Assembly: GCA_029861955.1 (NCBI GenBank)
Contig: JAOTYK010000026.1
Span: 1 to 50,614, forward strand
Source of the DNA: Acidobacteriota bacterium
Lineage (GTDB): Bacteria > Acidobacteriota > Polarisedimenticolia > Polarisedimenticolales > Polarisedimenticolaceae
Reading direction: 5' to 3'
Length of the DNA stretch: 50,614 nt
The first letter of the stretch is position 1, and each line of letters opens with the position of its first letter. Below, one piece after another: positions 42,599-50,614 of this stretch. The notes under the pieces are model-generated. The model did no database searches, was not told the origin of the DNA, and saw only the letters and a program-made list of their open reading frames with translations. The translations under genes and the position numbers were made by a program.

Positions 42599-43453
42599 AT
42601 GACCCCATGGCTGAAAGACGACATGCTGGCAGGGAAGGTGGCCTGGATCACCGGTGGCGGCAGCGGCCTCGGGCGGGCGACGGCCCTGCGGATGGCCGGA
42701 CTGGGCGCTCAGGTATGCGTGATGGGGCGACGGGAGAAGCCGCTGGATGAGACCGTCGCCATGATCGTGGACCAGGGCGGAATCGCCTCCCGGCACGCCG
42801 GCGACGTTCGCGAGCCCGAAGCGATCGATGCGACGTTGGCCCACATCGTGGAAACCCACGGCGGCCTGGACATCCTGCTCAACAACGCGGCCGGAAACTT
42901 CCTCTGTCCCTCCGAAACCTTATCGCCCAAGGCGTTTTCGGCCGTGGTCGATATCGTGCTCAAGGGCAGTTTCCTGTGCACCCGGGCCGCCGGTCGCTAC
43001 TGGATTGACACGGGCAGGGCCGGGTCGATCCTGAGCGTCGCCACGACCTACGCGGAAACCGGATCGGCGTTCGTGCTGCCGAGTGCGTGCGCCAAGGCCG
43101 GAGTCGTCGCGATGACCCGATCCCTGGCCGTCGAGTGGGCCCGGTACAACATCCGCCTGAATGCCATCGCCCCGGGCCCGATACCGACGGAGGGCGCTTT
43201 CTCTCGACTCTTGCCGTCTGAGGAGATGCTCGAGGGTCGTAAACGGAAGATACCCGCCGGTCGTTTCGGAACTCCCGAAGAGTTCGCGGAGTTGGCGTGC
43301 TTTCTCGTCAGCGACGCGTCCAGTTGGTTCTGTGGCGAACTGATGGTCTTCGACGGGGGCGAGTGGCTCCGTGGAGCCGGTGAGTTCAACGATCTTCTTG
43401 ATCTACCTCCCGAGGTCATGGAACAGCTACAGAAGATCCGTCCACGCAAGTAA
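42599..43453 (+). CDS. 2,4-dienoyl-CoA reductase, SDR (DECR) type
   Basis: This is a 284-residue NADPH-dependent short-chain reductase that removes 2,4-dienoyl-CoA formed in beta-oxidation of unsaturated fatty acids. It has the cofactor site TGGGSGLGRA (18-27). The usual SDR Tyr-x3-Lys is replaced by Ser162-x3-Lys166, with a second tyrosine Tyr151 in TTYAETGS, the triad known from mitochondrial DECR1. NNAAGNFLCPSETLSPKAF, NAIAPGPIPTEGAFSRL and FDGGEWLRGAGEFNDL also match that family closely. It is unlike the flavoprotein FadH of E. coli. The ATG at 42599 lies 90 bases from the divergent arcC start. Confidence 0.9.
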   Translation: MTPWLKDDMLAGKVAWITGGGSGLGRATALRMAGLGAQVCVMGRREKPLDETVAMIVDQGGIASRHAGDVREPEAIDATLAHIVETHGGLDILLNNAAGNFLCPSETLSPKAFSAVVDIVLKGSFLCTRAAGRYWIDTGRAGSILSVATTYAETGSAFVLPSACAKAGVVAMTRSLAVEWARYNIRLNAIAPGPIPTEGAFSRLLPSEEMLEGRKRKIPAGRFGTPEEFAELACFLVSDASSWFCGELMVFDGGEWLRGAGEFNDLLDLPPEVMEQLQKIRPRK

Positions 43454-43458
43454 CCGGG

Positions 43459-44559
43459 ATGAAGAACGCCGCGCTGTTTTTCCTGCTGCTCGTCTCGGGT
43501 ATCGGTACCATCCATGCCCATCGCTTCGAGATCACCGAGGTCGATCTCGTCGTGGAGATCGACGGCCACGTCAAGGCGTGGATGCAAGTCGATGTCGATG
43601 CGTTGGCTCTCGGCGTCTCTCCCGACAGCGATGACGCAGCCAACGTCTCGGAGATCCAGGCCCGCGACGACGCCGAGACACTGCTCGACAGCGCTCGACG
43701 GGTCCTCCTGCGTCGGGTGCGAATCCGTTTCGATGAAGAGAAATCGATGCCCTCGATCGAGTTTCCCGAGTGGTCCAGGCCATCGACGGACCCGCTCTTC
43801 CCGACGGTCTTCGGAAGTGTCGCGCGATTCGATACCGAGATCCCCGTCGACGGGAAGACCCTGACGTTTACAGCGTCACGAGCATTTGGTCCCGTGCGAC
43901 TGTCCATCCGCGAGGCGGCCACCGGTCGGGTCCGAAAGGAACTGCTATCGCCAGGCGAGGGCTCGGCTCCGTTTGTCTTCGGCGAAAGCGGTGTCGAGGA
44001 GTCCGACGAGTCCTGGTCGCGTTACGCCAGGCTGGGATTCCTGCACATCGTGCCGTACGGATTCGACCATATCCTCTTCGTTCTTGGACTCTTCCTCCTG
44101 GGACGCCGATGGAAAGCGCTCCTTCTGCAGGTGTCCGCCTTCACGGTAGCGCACACCATGACGCTGGCATTGTCGATCTACGGCGTCGTCGCGTTGCCCT
44201 CGCGCTGGGTCGAGGTCCTGATCGCGTTGTCCATCGTGTACGTCGCCGTGGAGAACCTCCTGACGGATCGGGTCCAATCGTGGCGACTGGCTCTGGTCTT
44301 CGGCTTTGGACTCCTCCACGGGCTGGGGTTTGCCGGCGCGCTCCGCGAACTTGGGCTCGGGAAGGATCGTTTCCTCGTGTCGTTGATCTCGTTCAACGTC
44401 GGCGTCGAATTCGGTCAGCTGGCGGTGATCCTGGTGGCGTTCGTGCTGGTGGGTCGGTATCGACGATTACCCTGGTATCGGCCCCGGATCGTCGTGCCGG
44501 TGTCCCTGATGATCGCCGCCGTCGCTCTCTTCTGGACCGTGCAACGGGCCATCGCCTGA
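43459..44559 (+). CDS. HupE/UreJ-family membrane protein
   Basis: This is a 366-residue exported membrane protein. A signal peptide ends near IHA (20). A periplasmic beta-rich domain runs to about 180, and five to six membrane helices follow. The HupE/UreJ core includes HIVPYGFDHILFVLGLFLLG, SAFTVAHTMTLALS, GFGLLHGLGFAGALRE and FNVGVEFGQ, with conserved His residues that may bind a metal. In other bacteria members lie with hydrogenase or urease genes and probably transport nickel; no such genes occur here, so the substrate is unknown. It begins 5 bases after the DECR gene, suggesting co-transcription, perhaps by chance. Confidence 0.85.
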   Translation: MKNAALFFLLLVSGIGTIHAHRFEITEVDLVVEIDGHVKAWMQVDVDALALGVSPDSDDAANVSEIQARDDAETLLDSARRVLLRRVRIRFDEEKSMPSIEFPEWSRPSTDPLFPTVFGSVARFDTEIPVDGKTLTFTASRAFGPVRLSIREAATGRVRKELLSPGEGSAPFVFGESGVEESDESWSRYARLGFLHIVPYGFDHILFVLGLFLLGRRWKALLLQVSAFTVAHTMTLALSIYGVVALPSRWVEVLIALSIVYVAVENLLTDRVQSWRLALVFGFGLLHGLGFAGALRELGLGKDRFLVSLISFNVGVEFGQLAVILVAFVLVGRYRRLPWYRPRIVVPVSLMIAAVALFWTVQRAIA

Positions 44560-44608
44560 ACTGGGCAAGTTCCGATGTTATCTCTATAGTACGCATCCGA
44601 TTACTGCC

Positions 44609-46204
44609 ATGGAACTCACAGACACCATCCTTCGAAAAGAGACCGAGCGGCGACGGACGTTCGCCATCATCTCGCACCCCGACGCCGGTAAGACGACGTT
44701 GACGGAGAAGCTTCTGCTATACGGCGGTGCCATCCGTCAGGCGGGCGCGGTGCGGGCCCGCCGCGCTGCGCGTCATGCAACGAGTGACTGGCTCGAACTC
44801 GAAAAACAGCGAGGCATCTCCGTCAGCAGCTCGGTCATGACCTTCGAGCACCATGGGCTTCGGGTCAATATTCTGGATACCCCGGGTCACCATGACTTCA
44901 GCGAGGATACCTACAGGACGCTGACCGCCGCCGACAGCGCCGTCATGTTGATCGATGCGGCCAAGGGGGTCGAGCCACAGACGCGGAAACTGTTCCAGGT
45001 CTGTCGCATGCGTGGCATCCCGATCTTCACATTCATCAACAAGTGGGATCGTCGTGGCCATGAACCCTTGGATCTGATGAGCGAGATCGAGGAAGTGCTG
45101 GGGATTCACTCGACCGCCGCCAACTGGCCGATCGGTGCGGGCAGCGACTTCTCGGGGATCTACGATCGACTCAAACAGCGCCTCTCGTTGTTCAAAGGGG
45201 GAAACCACGGAACGTCCCAGGTCGAGGAACAGCAGATCGACGGCGCTCCGGATTCCGAGGCGATCCGCGAGGCGTTGGGAACCCAGGCCGAGACGCTGAG
45301 GGACGAGCTGGAATTACTCGATGGCGCCGGCGAGTCGTTCGACCGAGACAAGGTTGCCCGTGGCGAGTTGACGCCGGTATTTTTCGGCAGCGCGTTGACG
45401 AACTTCGGTGTTTTTCCACTGCTAGAGAATTTTCTGGACCTGGCACCGTCACCGCAGCCGAGAGAATCGGATGTTGGACCCGTGGATCCTCTGGACCCCT
45501 CGTTCAGCGGCTTCGTCTTCAAGATTCAGGCAAACATGGACCCGGATCATCGAGACCGCGTGGCCTTCGTACGCGTCTGTTCCGGCCGCTTCCTGAAGGG
45601 TGAGACGACGACCCATGTGCCGTCGAAGAAGAAGATCCGTCTTGCCAACTCCACGCTGCTGATGGCGCAAGACCGCCAGGAGGTCGACGAGGCCTACCCG
45701 GGCGACGTGGTGGGTCTGTTCGATCCCGGGACGTTTCGGATCGGCGACACACTTAGCGATCGGGGAGACTTTAACTACGCGGGCATCCCCAGTTTTTCGC
45801 CGGAGCATTTTGCCAGGGTGCATGTCGCGGAGACGTTGCGTCGTAAGGCGTTGACCAAGGGACTGGATCAGTTGACTCAGGAGGGGCTCGTGCAACTGTT
45901 CAGCGAACCGGGTGCCGGCAGTGCGGCACCGGTCCTGGGCGCGGTGGGGCCCTTGCAATTCGAGGTACTCAAGTTCCGCATGGAGAGCGAGTACAGCGTG
46001 GAGTTGAAACTCCAACCCCTCAAGTTCAAGGTCGCACGATGGCTGCGTGGTGACTTCGATCCGGCGGCGTTCATCCACTCGCAGACCGCCAAGCTTCTGG
46101 AGGATCGCGAGGGGCAGCCGGTTCTTCTGGTGGACAACCAGTATTCGCTACGTTGGATCCAGGACAAACACGAAGGGTTGGAGTTTCTGGAGACCGCCGG
46201 CTAG
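44609..46204 (+). CDS. prfC: peptide chain release factor 3 (RF3)
   Basis: RF3 is a GTPase that removes RF1/RF2 from the ribosome after peptide release. The 531-residue protein has the P-loop SHPDAGKTT (22-30), SDWLELEKQRGIS (switch I region), DTPGHHDFSEDTYRTL, and NKWD as G4. Domains II and III follow with FKIQANMDPDHRDRVAFVR and PVLGAVGPLQFEVL near the C terminus. A TATAGT box lies about 25 bases upstream. Convergent with the small exported protein gene, with both stop codons sharing CTAG. Confidence 0.97.
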   Translation: MELTDTILRKETERRRTFAIISHPDAGKTTLTEKLLLYGGAIRQAGAVRARRAARHATSDWLELEKQRGISVSSSVMTFEHHGLRVNILDTPGHHDFSEDTYRTLTAADSAVMLIDAAKGVEPQTRKLFQVCRMRGIPIFTFINKWDRRGHEPLDLMSEIEEVLGIHSTAANWPIGAGSDFSGIYDRLKQRLSLFKGGNHGTSQVEEQQIDGAPDSEAIREALGTQAETLRDELELLDGAGESFDRDKVARGELTPVFFGSALTNFGVFPLLENFLDLAPSPQPRESDVGPVDPLDPSFSGFVFKIQANMDPDHRDRVAFVRVCSGRFLKGETTTHVPSKKKIRLANSTLLMAQDRQEVDEAYPGDVVGLFDPGTFRIGDTLSDRGDFNYAGIPSFSPEHFARVHVAETLRRKALTKGLDQLTQEGLVQLFSEPGAGSAAPVLGAVGPLQFEVLKFRMESEYSVELKLQPLKFKVARWLRGDFDPAAFIHSQTAKLLEDREGQPVLLVDNQYSLRWIQDKHEGLEFLETAG

Positions 46205-46572
46205 CCGCGGATGCGAATGGCGCTGACCTGCCCGCTCTGCGTGTCGGTGGTCACGATCAACTCCTGACCGATCGCTAGGTCGGCAAATTCCAGCCGCCGA
46301 CGCCCATCGAAACTCGACTTCTTCTGCGCCCTGATGACGGTTCTCTCGTCGATGACGACGAGGACTTCCTTCCGCGTGACCTTATCGAAAACGCGTAGAA
46401 CCCGTTCTTCTGCTCGAATTTCGAGGAGATCGCATCGCCGACTGTCAACGGTGGAGAAGCTGCCGAATCCCGGATCGTTCGTCGACGAGCTCGAGCTCGA
46501 AGGGCCCGACGCCATCAGCGGCATGGCAACGATGGTCACTAGAAGCCAGAGCACAAGAATGGTTCGTGTCAT
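46201..46572 (-). CDS. small exported protein of unknown function
   Basis: This is a 123-residue precursor with a signal peptide (hydrophobic LVLWLLVTIVAMPLMA, cleavage near 21) and a Ser-rich linker (SSSSSS). A compact domain with alternating strands follows (RVLRVFDKVTRKEVLVVID, FADLAIGQELIVTT and SGQVSAIRIRG). The last part resembles OB-like domains such as DUF5666 in general pattern only. The ATG at 46572 has GAGGTGAAG just upstream; an ATG at 46605 would lack a signal sequence at its start. Unknown function. Confidence 0.7.
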   Translation of the reverse strand: MTRTILVLWLLVTIVAMPLMASGPSSSSSSTNDPGFGSFSTVDSRRCDLLEIRAEERVLRVFDKVTRKEVLVVIDERTVIRAQKKSSFDGRRRLEFADLAIGQELIVTTDTQSGQVSAIRIRG

Positions 46573-46638
46573 CTTCACCTCATCAGGAGAAACAACGATG
46601 TTCACCGAAACCTTCCCGTTCAGGATATCTTCTTTCTG

Positions 46639-48051
46639 ATGTTCCCACCCATCGCCGGATCCAGCCGCGGGCTCGTTCTCTTGGGTGGCGTCGCGATGCT
46701 GACCTATGTGCGGGCATCGTTCGGCGCCGGATGGACCAGTAGCCGCTCAGACGTCCTGGAAGTACTGGCTCTTTTTGCCGGGATATTCTTGCTCTACGGC
46801 GTCTCCTACGGACACGCCGCCTCGCTGTCCCGAGATGCCGACCGACGGCGCTCCGTCGTGAAAATCATCCTGTTATTTGCCGTCGGCTTTCGACTGGCAT
46901 TTGTCGGCGTTGGGCTGCCTGCCGATGACCCCCTGGGTGGACTGGCCGATGACCTGAAGGGCGACGGCCCCGTCGTGACGCAATTCGTCGCCTACGACAA
47001 CGACATCTGGCGTTACCTGTGGGACGGTCATGTCAGCGCCGCCGGGCTCTCGCCGTTCAATCTGAGCCCCGACGCGGCGGCGGATCTTCCGGAATCGGAG
47101 CTTCTGGACGATCCGTGGTGGCTGGTGCACGAACGCGTGGATCACGGCTCCTACCGGACCGTCTACCCACCCGTGGCGCAACACACGTTTCTGACTCTTC
47201 ATCGAGTTGCACCGGCCTCCGCGATGGCGGTCAAACTTCTGATGATGCTCTTCGATATCGGCAGTTGTTGCGTTCTGGCCGGCATCGTGTCACGACTGAA
47301 CGCCCCACCGAGTTGTCTGCTGCTCTACGCGTGGAACCCGTTGGCCATCAAAGAGCTGGCGGGCTCCGGGCATGTCGATGCCATGTTGATCTTTTTCGTA
47401 TTGCTGGCCGTGGACCGACTCCTGCGTGGGGCGTCGGTCACAGGCGGCGCCGCGCTGGGGCTTGCGATCGCCTCGAAACTGACACCGGCTCCGCTGGTGA
47501 TCCTCCTCATGCGACGACGAGGGGGCCGGCAGTCGCTCATCGTTGTGACGACAGTTCTGACAGTCGTGACGTTGGTAAGCTGGCCGTGGCGCTTTGATGG
47601 CCCGGACTACTTCAGGAACCTTCTTCGTTTTGCGACGGATTGGGAATTCAATGCAGGGATCTACCATCTCTTCCGTTGGATTGCCGGTGATGGGGCGTTT
47701 CTACTTAGCGGCGCCGCCATCCTGCTATTGATGGTGGGACTCTGGCGACGGGATGACGGAACATCGTATCGACAGGTCGAGAATGTCTTTTACCTCCTGG
47801 CGGCCGTGGTCCTTCTCTCTCCGACGGTCATGCCGTGGTACCTGTTGTGGGCACTTCCGTTTGCAGCACTACTACGACGCTGGAGTTTCATCGTCCTGAC
47901 GGGCCTCAGCCTGCTCTCCTATCTCATTTACATCGACCAGACGGAACATGCCTGGTGGTTGTGGTTGGAGCACGGCGTGTTCGCACTCATGTTCGCCCGC
48001 GAAGAGATCGGCCGGCGTATCCGTCTCCAACCGACCGGTTTCGACGTATAA
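46639..48051 (+). CDS. GT-C-fold polytopic membrane glycosyltransferase-like protein
   Basis: This is a 470-residue integral membrane protein with about ten to eleven hydrophobic helices. A loop after the second helical hairpin has NDIWRYLWDGHVSAAGLSPF, the DxxRYxWDG pattern typical of GT87/mannosyltransferase-like GT-C enzymes that use polyprenyl-phosphate sugars. RTVYPPVAQHTF and LLLYAWNPLAIKELAGSGHVD are also usual in this group. The donor and acceptor are unknown. The ATG at 46639 has only a weak ribosome site; no better start is visible. It is divergent from the small exported protein. Confidence 0.75.
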   Translation: MFPPIAGSSRGLVLLGGVAMLTYVRASFGAGWTSSRSDVLEVLALFAGIFLLYGVSYGHAASLSRDADRRRSVVKIILLFAVGFRLAFVGVGLPADDPLGGLADDLKGDGPVVTQFVAYDNDIWRYLWDGHVSAAGLSPFNLSPDAAADLPESELLDDPWWLVHERVDHGSYRTVYPPVAQHTFLTLHRVAPASAMAVKLLMMLFDIGSCCVLAGIVSRLNAPPSCLLLYAWNPLAIKELAGSGHVDAMLIFFVLLAVDRLLRGASVTGGAALGLAIASKLTPAPLVILLMRRRGGRQSLIVVTTVLTVVTLVSWPWRFDGPDYFRNLLRFATDWEFNAGIYHLFRWIAGDGAFLLSGAAILLLMVGLWRRDDGTSYRQVENVFYLLAAVVLLSPTVMPWYLLWALPFAALLRRWSFIVLTGLSLLSYLIYIDQTEHAWWLWLEHGVFALMFAREEIGRRIRLQPTGFDV

Positions 48052-48067
48052 GGGTTTCCAGATCGTG

Positions 48068-49258
48068 ATGAGTCGACAAACACTGCAACACTGGATCCTT
48101 CTTGCGAGCGCCGTCCTGTTGGCGTTCTCGACGACCCGTGCGGGTCAATCGATCGTCGACATCGGTCGTGGTTCCATCGTCGTCGAGCTGCCCTCGAGCT
48201 ACGACCCGAATCGTTCCTACCCGCTGGTGCTCAACCTCCACGGCTACTCGTTGACCGGCCAGGAGCAGGAGAACTACTTCGTTCTGGTGCCCTGGGCCGA
48301 GAGCCGAGAGTTTATCTACGCCTATCCGCAGGGGTTGGACGACTTCCTTGGAAGCCCGTTCTGGAACGGGACGGATGCGTGTTGCGATCTCTTTGGAAAC
48401 GGGGTCGACGACTCGACGTATCTGGTCAACCTGGTCGACGAGATTCGCGACCAGTTTCCGATCGATCCCTGGCGAGTGCACTTCGTCGGCTGGTCCAACG
48501 GTGGGTTCATGTCCTATCGCATGGCCTGCGATCACGCGGACACGGTCGCTTCGCTGGCGAGTCTGGCCGGTGCCACGTTTCTGGATCCGCTGGACTGCCA
48601 GCCGGAGGCGGCGGTACACGTTTTGCAGATTCACGGCACCAGCGACGCGACCATCCTTTATGGCGGTGGGGCGACGACATCCGGCTCCTATCCCTCGGCC
48701 ACGCAGACCATCGCGACCTGGGCGGACTACAACGGCTGTGATGCCGCGCCCGTGAGCGGCGGCACGCCACGGGATATCGACGCCGGGACGCCGGGGGCCG
48801 AGACCACGGAGACGCTCCACGAAGGCTGCGCTATCGGCGGCTCGGCCCGGCTGTGGACCATTCCCGGTGGACCCCACGGCCCGACCCTCGCGCAGGGGTT
48901 CCGTGACGGCGTGGTCGACTTCCTCCTTGGCCATCGGCGTGCGGCGCTTCGTTTCGAGGATCCACAGACGCTGCGATGGGCGCCGATACGCTGGGCCCAG
49001 GAGTATCGGGTCTACCGCGGCGAGCTCTCGGATCTACTGGATGGTGATGCCGATGGCGTTGCCGATGCGGGATATGGCGATTGTGCCAGCGGCGACGACA
49101 CGGTTACGACCGACACCGTCCTGCTCACCACAGAGAATCCTGCGGTCGGAGAAGGGTTTTTCTACCTTGTCGGCTTTGTCAATTCCGAGATGGCCGAGAG
49201 CATCCTGGGGACCCTCCCCGGTGGACGCCGACGAACCCCCTCGACCCCCTGCCCCTGA
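48068..49258 (+). CDS. secreted esterase of PHB-depolymerase/feruloyl-esterase family with Fn3-like tail
   Basis: This is a 396-residue exported alpha/beta hydrolase. A signal peptide ends near TRA (25). Catalytic residues appear as Ser143 (GWSNGGF), Asp193 (HGTSDATI) and His270 (GGPHGPT). LNLHGYS and WNGTDACCD are family marks of the LpqC/PhaC-depolymerase-like esterases. The C-terminal part (about 295-380) is Fn3-like (RWAQEYRVYRGELSDLLD) with a calcium-loop-like DGDADGVADAG. The protein ends in a low-complexity RRRTPSTPCP. The ATG at 48068 begins the signal peptide. It probably acts on extracellular esters; the substrate is not visible. Confidence 0.85.
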   Translation: MSRQTLQHWILLASAVLLAFSTTRAGQSIVDIGRGSIVVELPSSYDPNRSYPLVLNLHGYSLTGQEQENYFVLVPWAESREFIYAYPQGLDDFLGSPFWNGTDACCDLFGNGVDDSTYLVNLVDEIRDQFPIDPWRVHFVGWSNGGFMSYRMACDHADTVASLASLAGATFLDPLDCQPEAAVHVLQIHGTSDATILYGGGATTSGSYPSATQTIATWADYNGCDAAPVSGGTPRDIDAGTPGAETTETLHEGCAIGGSARLWTIPGGPHGPTLAQGFRDGVVDFLLGHRRAALRFEDPQTLRWAPIRWAQEYRVYRGELSDLLDGDADGVADAGYGDCASGDDTVTTDTVLLTTENPAVGEGFFYLVGFVNSEMAESILGTLPGGRRRTPSTPCP

Positions 49259-49323
49259 TGGGCCGCAGGTCCGGTCCGGTGCTATTCTGAGGGATCAAAT
49301 TAACGCATGTAGGGGATACGAAG

Positions 49324-50394
49324 ATGACGGAACGATTCACGGCTCGCTGGGTGAGCTTACTGCTGGGTGCGACTCTGCTGATCGCAGCGATCGGTTGTGG
49401 CGATACCACCGGAACCGATGCAGGCAAGGACTCTGCGTCGGCAGCTGCCGGTGATGGCCAGATCGTCGCCAGCTGGGGTGACACGACCATCACGATGGCC
49501 GATCTCGACAAGGCGGCGATGGCCGGCGAGAACGGTGACGTCTACGTCAAGCTGTTCGAAGCACGTCAGAACACGCTGAACGCCATGATCGCCGACAAGC
49601 TGACGGCACTCGAAGCCGAAGAGTTCGGGAAGACGCAGAAAGAGCTTGTCGAGGAGAACGTCACCAACGTGGTCCCGCGACCGACTCCCGAAGAGATCCA
49701 GGCGTTCTTCGATCAGAACAAGGCTCAGATCAACGGCGAGTTCGCGCAGGTTAGCCCACAGATCGAACGCTATCTGTTCACGCAGAATCGTGCGGGCCTC
49801 CTCAAGTCCTACCGAGAGGGACTCGAGGCCAAGTACGGCGTCACCACCTCCCTCGAGCCTGTCCGCTTCGACGTGACCATCGCGGCTAACGACCCCCGCA
49901 AGGGTCCCGATAGCGCTCCGGTAAAGGTGGTCGAATGGTCCGATTTCCAGTGTCCGTTCTGCTCGAGAGTCGGACCCGCCATCGAACAGGTCATCGCCAC
50001 CTACGGGGATCAGGTCCAGGTGGTCTTCCGCGACTACCCGTTGCCGGCCAACATGCACCCCGAGGCACAGATCTCTGCTGAAGCGGGTCAGTGTGCCCAC
50101 GAGCAGGACCGGTTCTGGGATCTTCACGACAAGATGTTCGAGAACCAACGCGCGCTGACCTCAGAGCAGCTCAAGGGTTATGCCGCCGAGCTCGCTTTGG
50201 ATACGGCGGCGTTCGACGAGTGCCTCGATTCCGGTCGTCATCGTGAGACGGTGCTAGCCGACCATCGTGATGGCGTCTCGGTGGGCGTCCAGGGAACACC
50301 GGCGATCTTCATCAATGGCCGCCGCCTGAGTGGCGCGGCGTCATTTAGCGCGTTCAAGACGCTCATCGACGAAGAGCTGGCGGCCGGCAGCTAA
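49324..50394 (+). CDS. DsbA-like thioredoxin-fold lipoprotein
   Basis: This is a 356-residue precursor. The lipoprotein signal ends at Cys25 (LIAAIGC). A helical SurA-like N-terminal region (about 48-170, ITMADLDKAAM) is followed by a DsbA/thioredoxin-4 domain (about 185-352). The active site is Cys210-Pro-Phe-Cys213 (FQCPFC), with the cis-proline Pro326 in GTPAIF. VVFRDYPLPANMHP is also typical of this family. It probably catalyses or reshuffles disulfides in the periplasm while tethered to a membrane. A terminator follows it. Confidence 0.9.
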   Translation: MTERFTARWVSLLLGATLLIAAIGCGDTTGTDAGKDSASAAAGDGQIVASWGDTTITMADLDKAAMAGENGDVYVKLFEARQNTLNAMIADKLTALEAEEFGKTQKELVEENVTNVVPRPTPEEIQAFFDQNKAQINGEFAQVSPQIERYLFTQNRAGLLKSYREGLEAKYGVTTSLEPVRFDVTIAANDPRKGPDSAPVKVVEWSDFQCPFCSRVGPAIEQVIATYGDQVQVVFRDYPLPANMHPEAQISAEAGQCAHEQDRFWDLHDKMFENQRALTSEQLKGYAAELALDTAAFDECLDSGRHRETVLADHRDGVSVGVQGTPAIFINGRRLSGAASFSAFKTLIDEELAAGS

Positions 50395-50422
50395 TCGCTA
50401 TTGGACATTTTCCGATTCATGC

Positions 50423-50461
50423 AAACGGATCGTTCTCGGCTTCGGGGACGGTCCGTTTTTT
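50423..50461 (+). terminator. Rho-independent terminator after the DsbA-like gene
   Basis: A roughly 14-bp stem with two or three G-T pairs (50423-50436 with a mirror arm to about 50458) ends in six T residues. It lies 29 bases past the stop. The rest to 50614 shows no supported gene. Confidence 0.85.
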
Positions 50462-50614
50462 CATGCCATCGTCGGCTGCGTCAGACGGCGACAACGTGGC
50501 TCGAAGAATGTTGTGTGTTGCGTGATACGTCCGGTCGCCGATCGTCCGCCAGCGGACATGTGATTGCATCACCCGCAAGATTCCCAGGGTAAATCGGCAT
50601 CGTACGGCGGCACG

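Overview
The window looks like chromosomal core DNA of a Gram-negative, high-G+C (roughly 60 % by eye), respiring bacterium. It has complex I, TonB/ExbB/ExbD energy transduction, a TolC-family outer-membrane protein, an outer-membrane barrel and several signal-peptide or lipoprotein precursors. The gene set is compatible with Acidobacteriota or a neighbouring phylum: a DUF3857/transglutaminase/TPR giant, tandem ExbD, a B12-domain-less methylmalonyl-CoA mutase chain, a PurS-like/PurL fusion with separate PurQ, and a secreted esterase with a C-terminal Fn3-like tail. This placement is inference; there is no rRNA or other decisive marker. I see no tRNA or rRNA gene, insertion sequence, CRISPR array or prophage.

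Layout. 1-2986 (minus): the start of a complex I operon, nuoA-nuoC-nuoD-nuoE-nuoF, with nuoF cut by the left edge and no nuoB between nuoA and nuoC. 3199-6949 (minus): an energised envelope module ExbB-ExbD-ExbD-TonB followed by a secreted TPR protein, ending in a clear terminator. 7122-11395 (minus): two oligopeptide-type ABC ATPases, a TolC-family protein and a MacB/LolD-type ATPase, all without membrane permeases. 11484-16080: metabolism and translation genes (fabI, tsaD, mtnA, methylmalonyl-CoA mutase). 16147-20163 (plus): an outer-membrane barrel, then a secreted beta-helix protein ending in a dockerin-like EF-hand pair, then a lipoprotein with a cohesin-like domain. 20305-27050: a 1384-residue DUF3857/transglutaminase/TPR protein convergent with a secreted S9 peptidase. 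27051-27554: a hairpin-rich non-coding gap. 27555-32384: a LysR regulator divergent from purL-purQ. 32443-37136: a conserved-looking unknown, then a vitamin B6 operon pdxR-pdxS-pdxT-ilvE. 37354-50394: a two-PDZ protein, a glycine C-acetyltransferase-like PLP enzyme, HflX, carbamate kinase, a DECR-type 2,4-dienoyl-CoA reductase, a HupE/UreJ-type membrane protein, release factor 3, a GT-C-like membrane enzyme, a secreted esterase and a DsbA-like lipoprotein.

How the parts fit. Complex I would supply the proton gradient that ExbB/ExbD/TonB uses to energise the outer membrane. The pdx operon makes PLP and carries its own MocR-type regulator, with TTGGAC repeats over its probable promoter; a PLP-dependent aminotransferase lies at its end. 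The most unusual local arrangement is the adjacent dockerin-tagged beta-helix protein and cohesin-like lipoprotein. By family logic these could form a surface protein-docking pair. The absence of nuoB from its usual slot is the second point worth checking.
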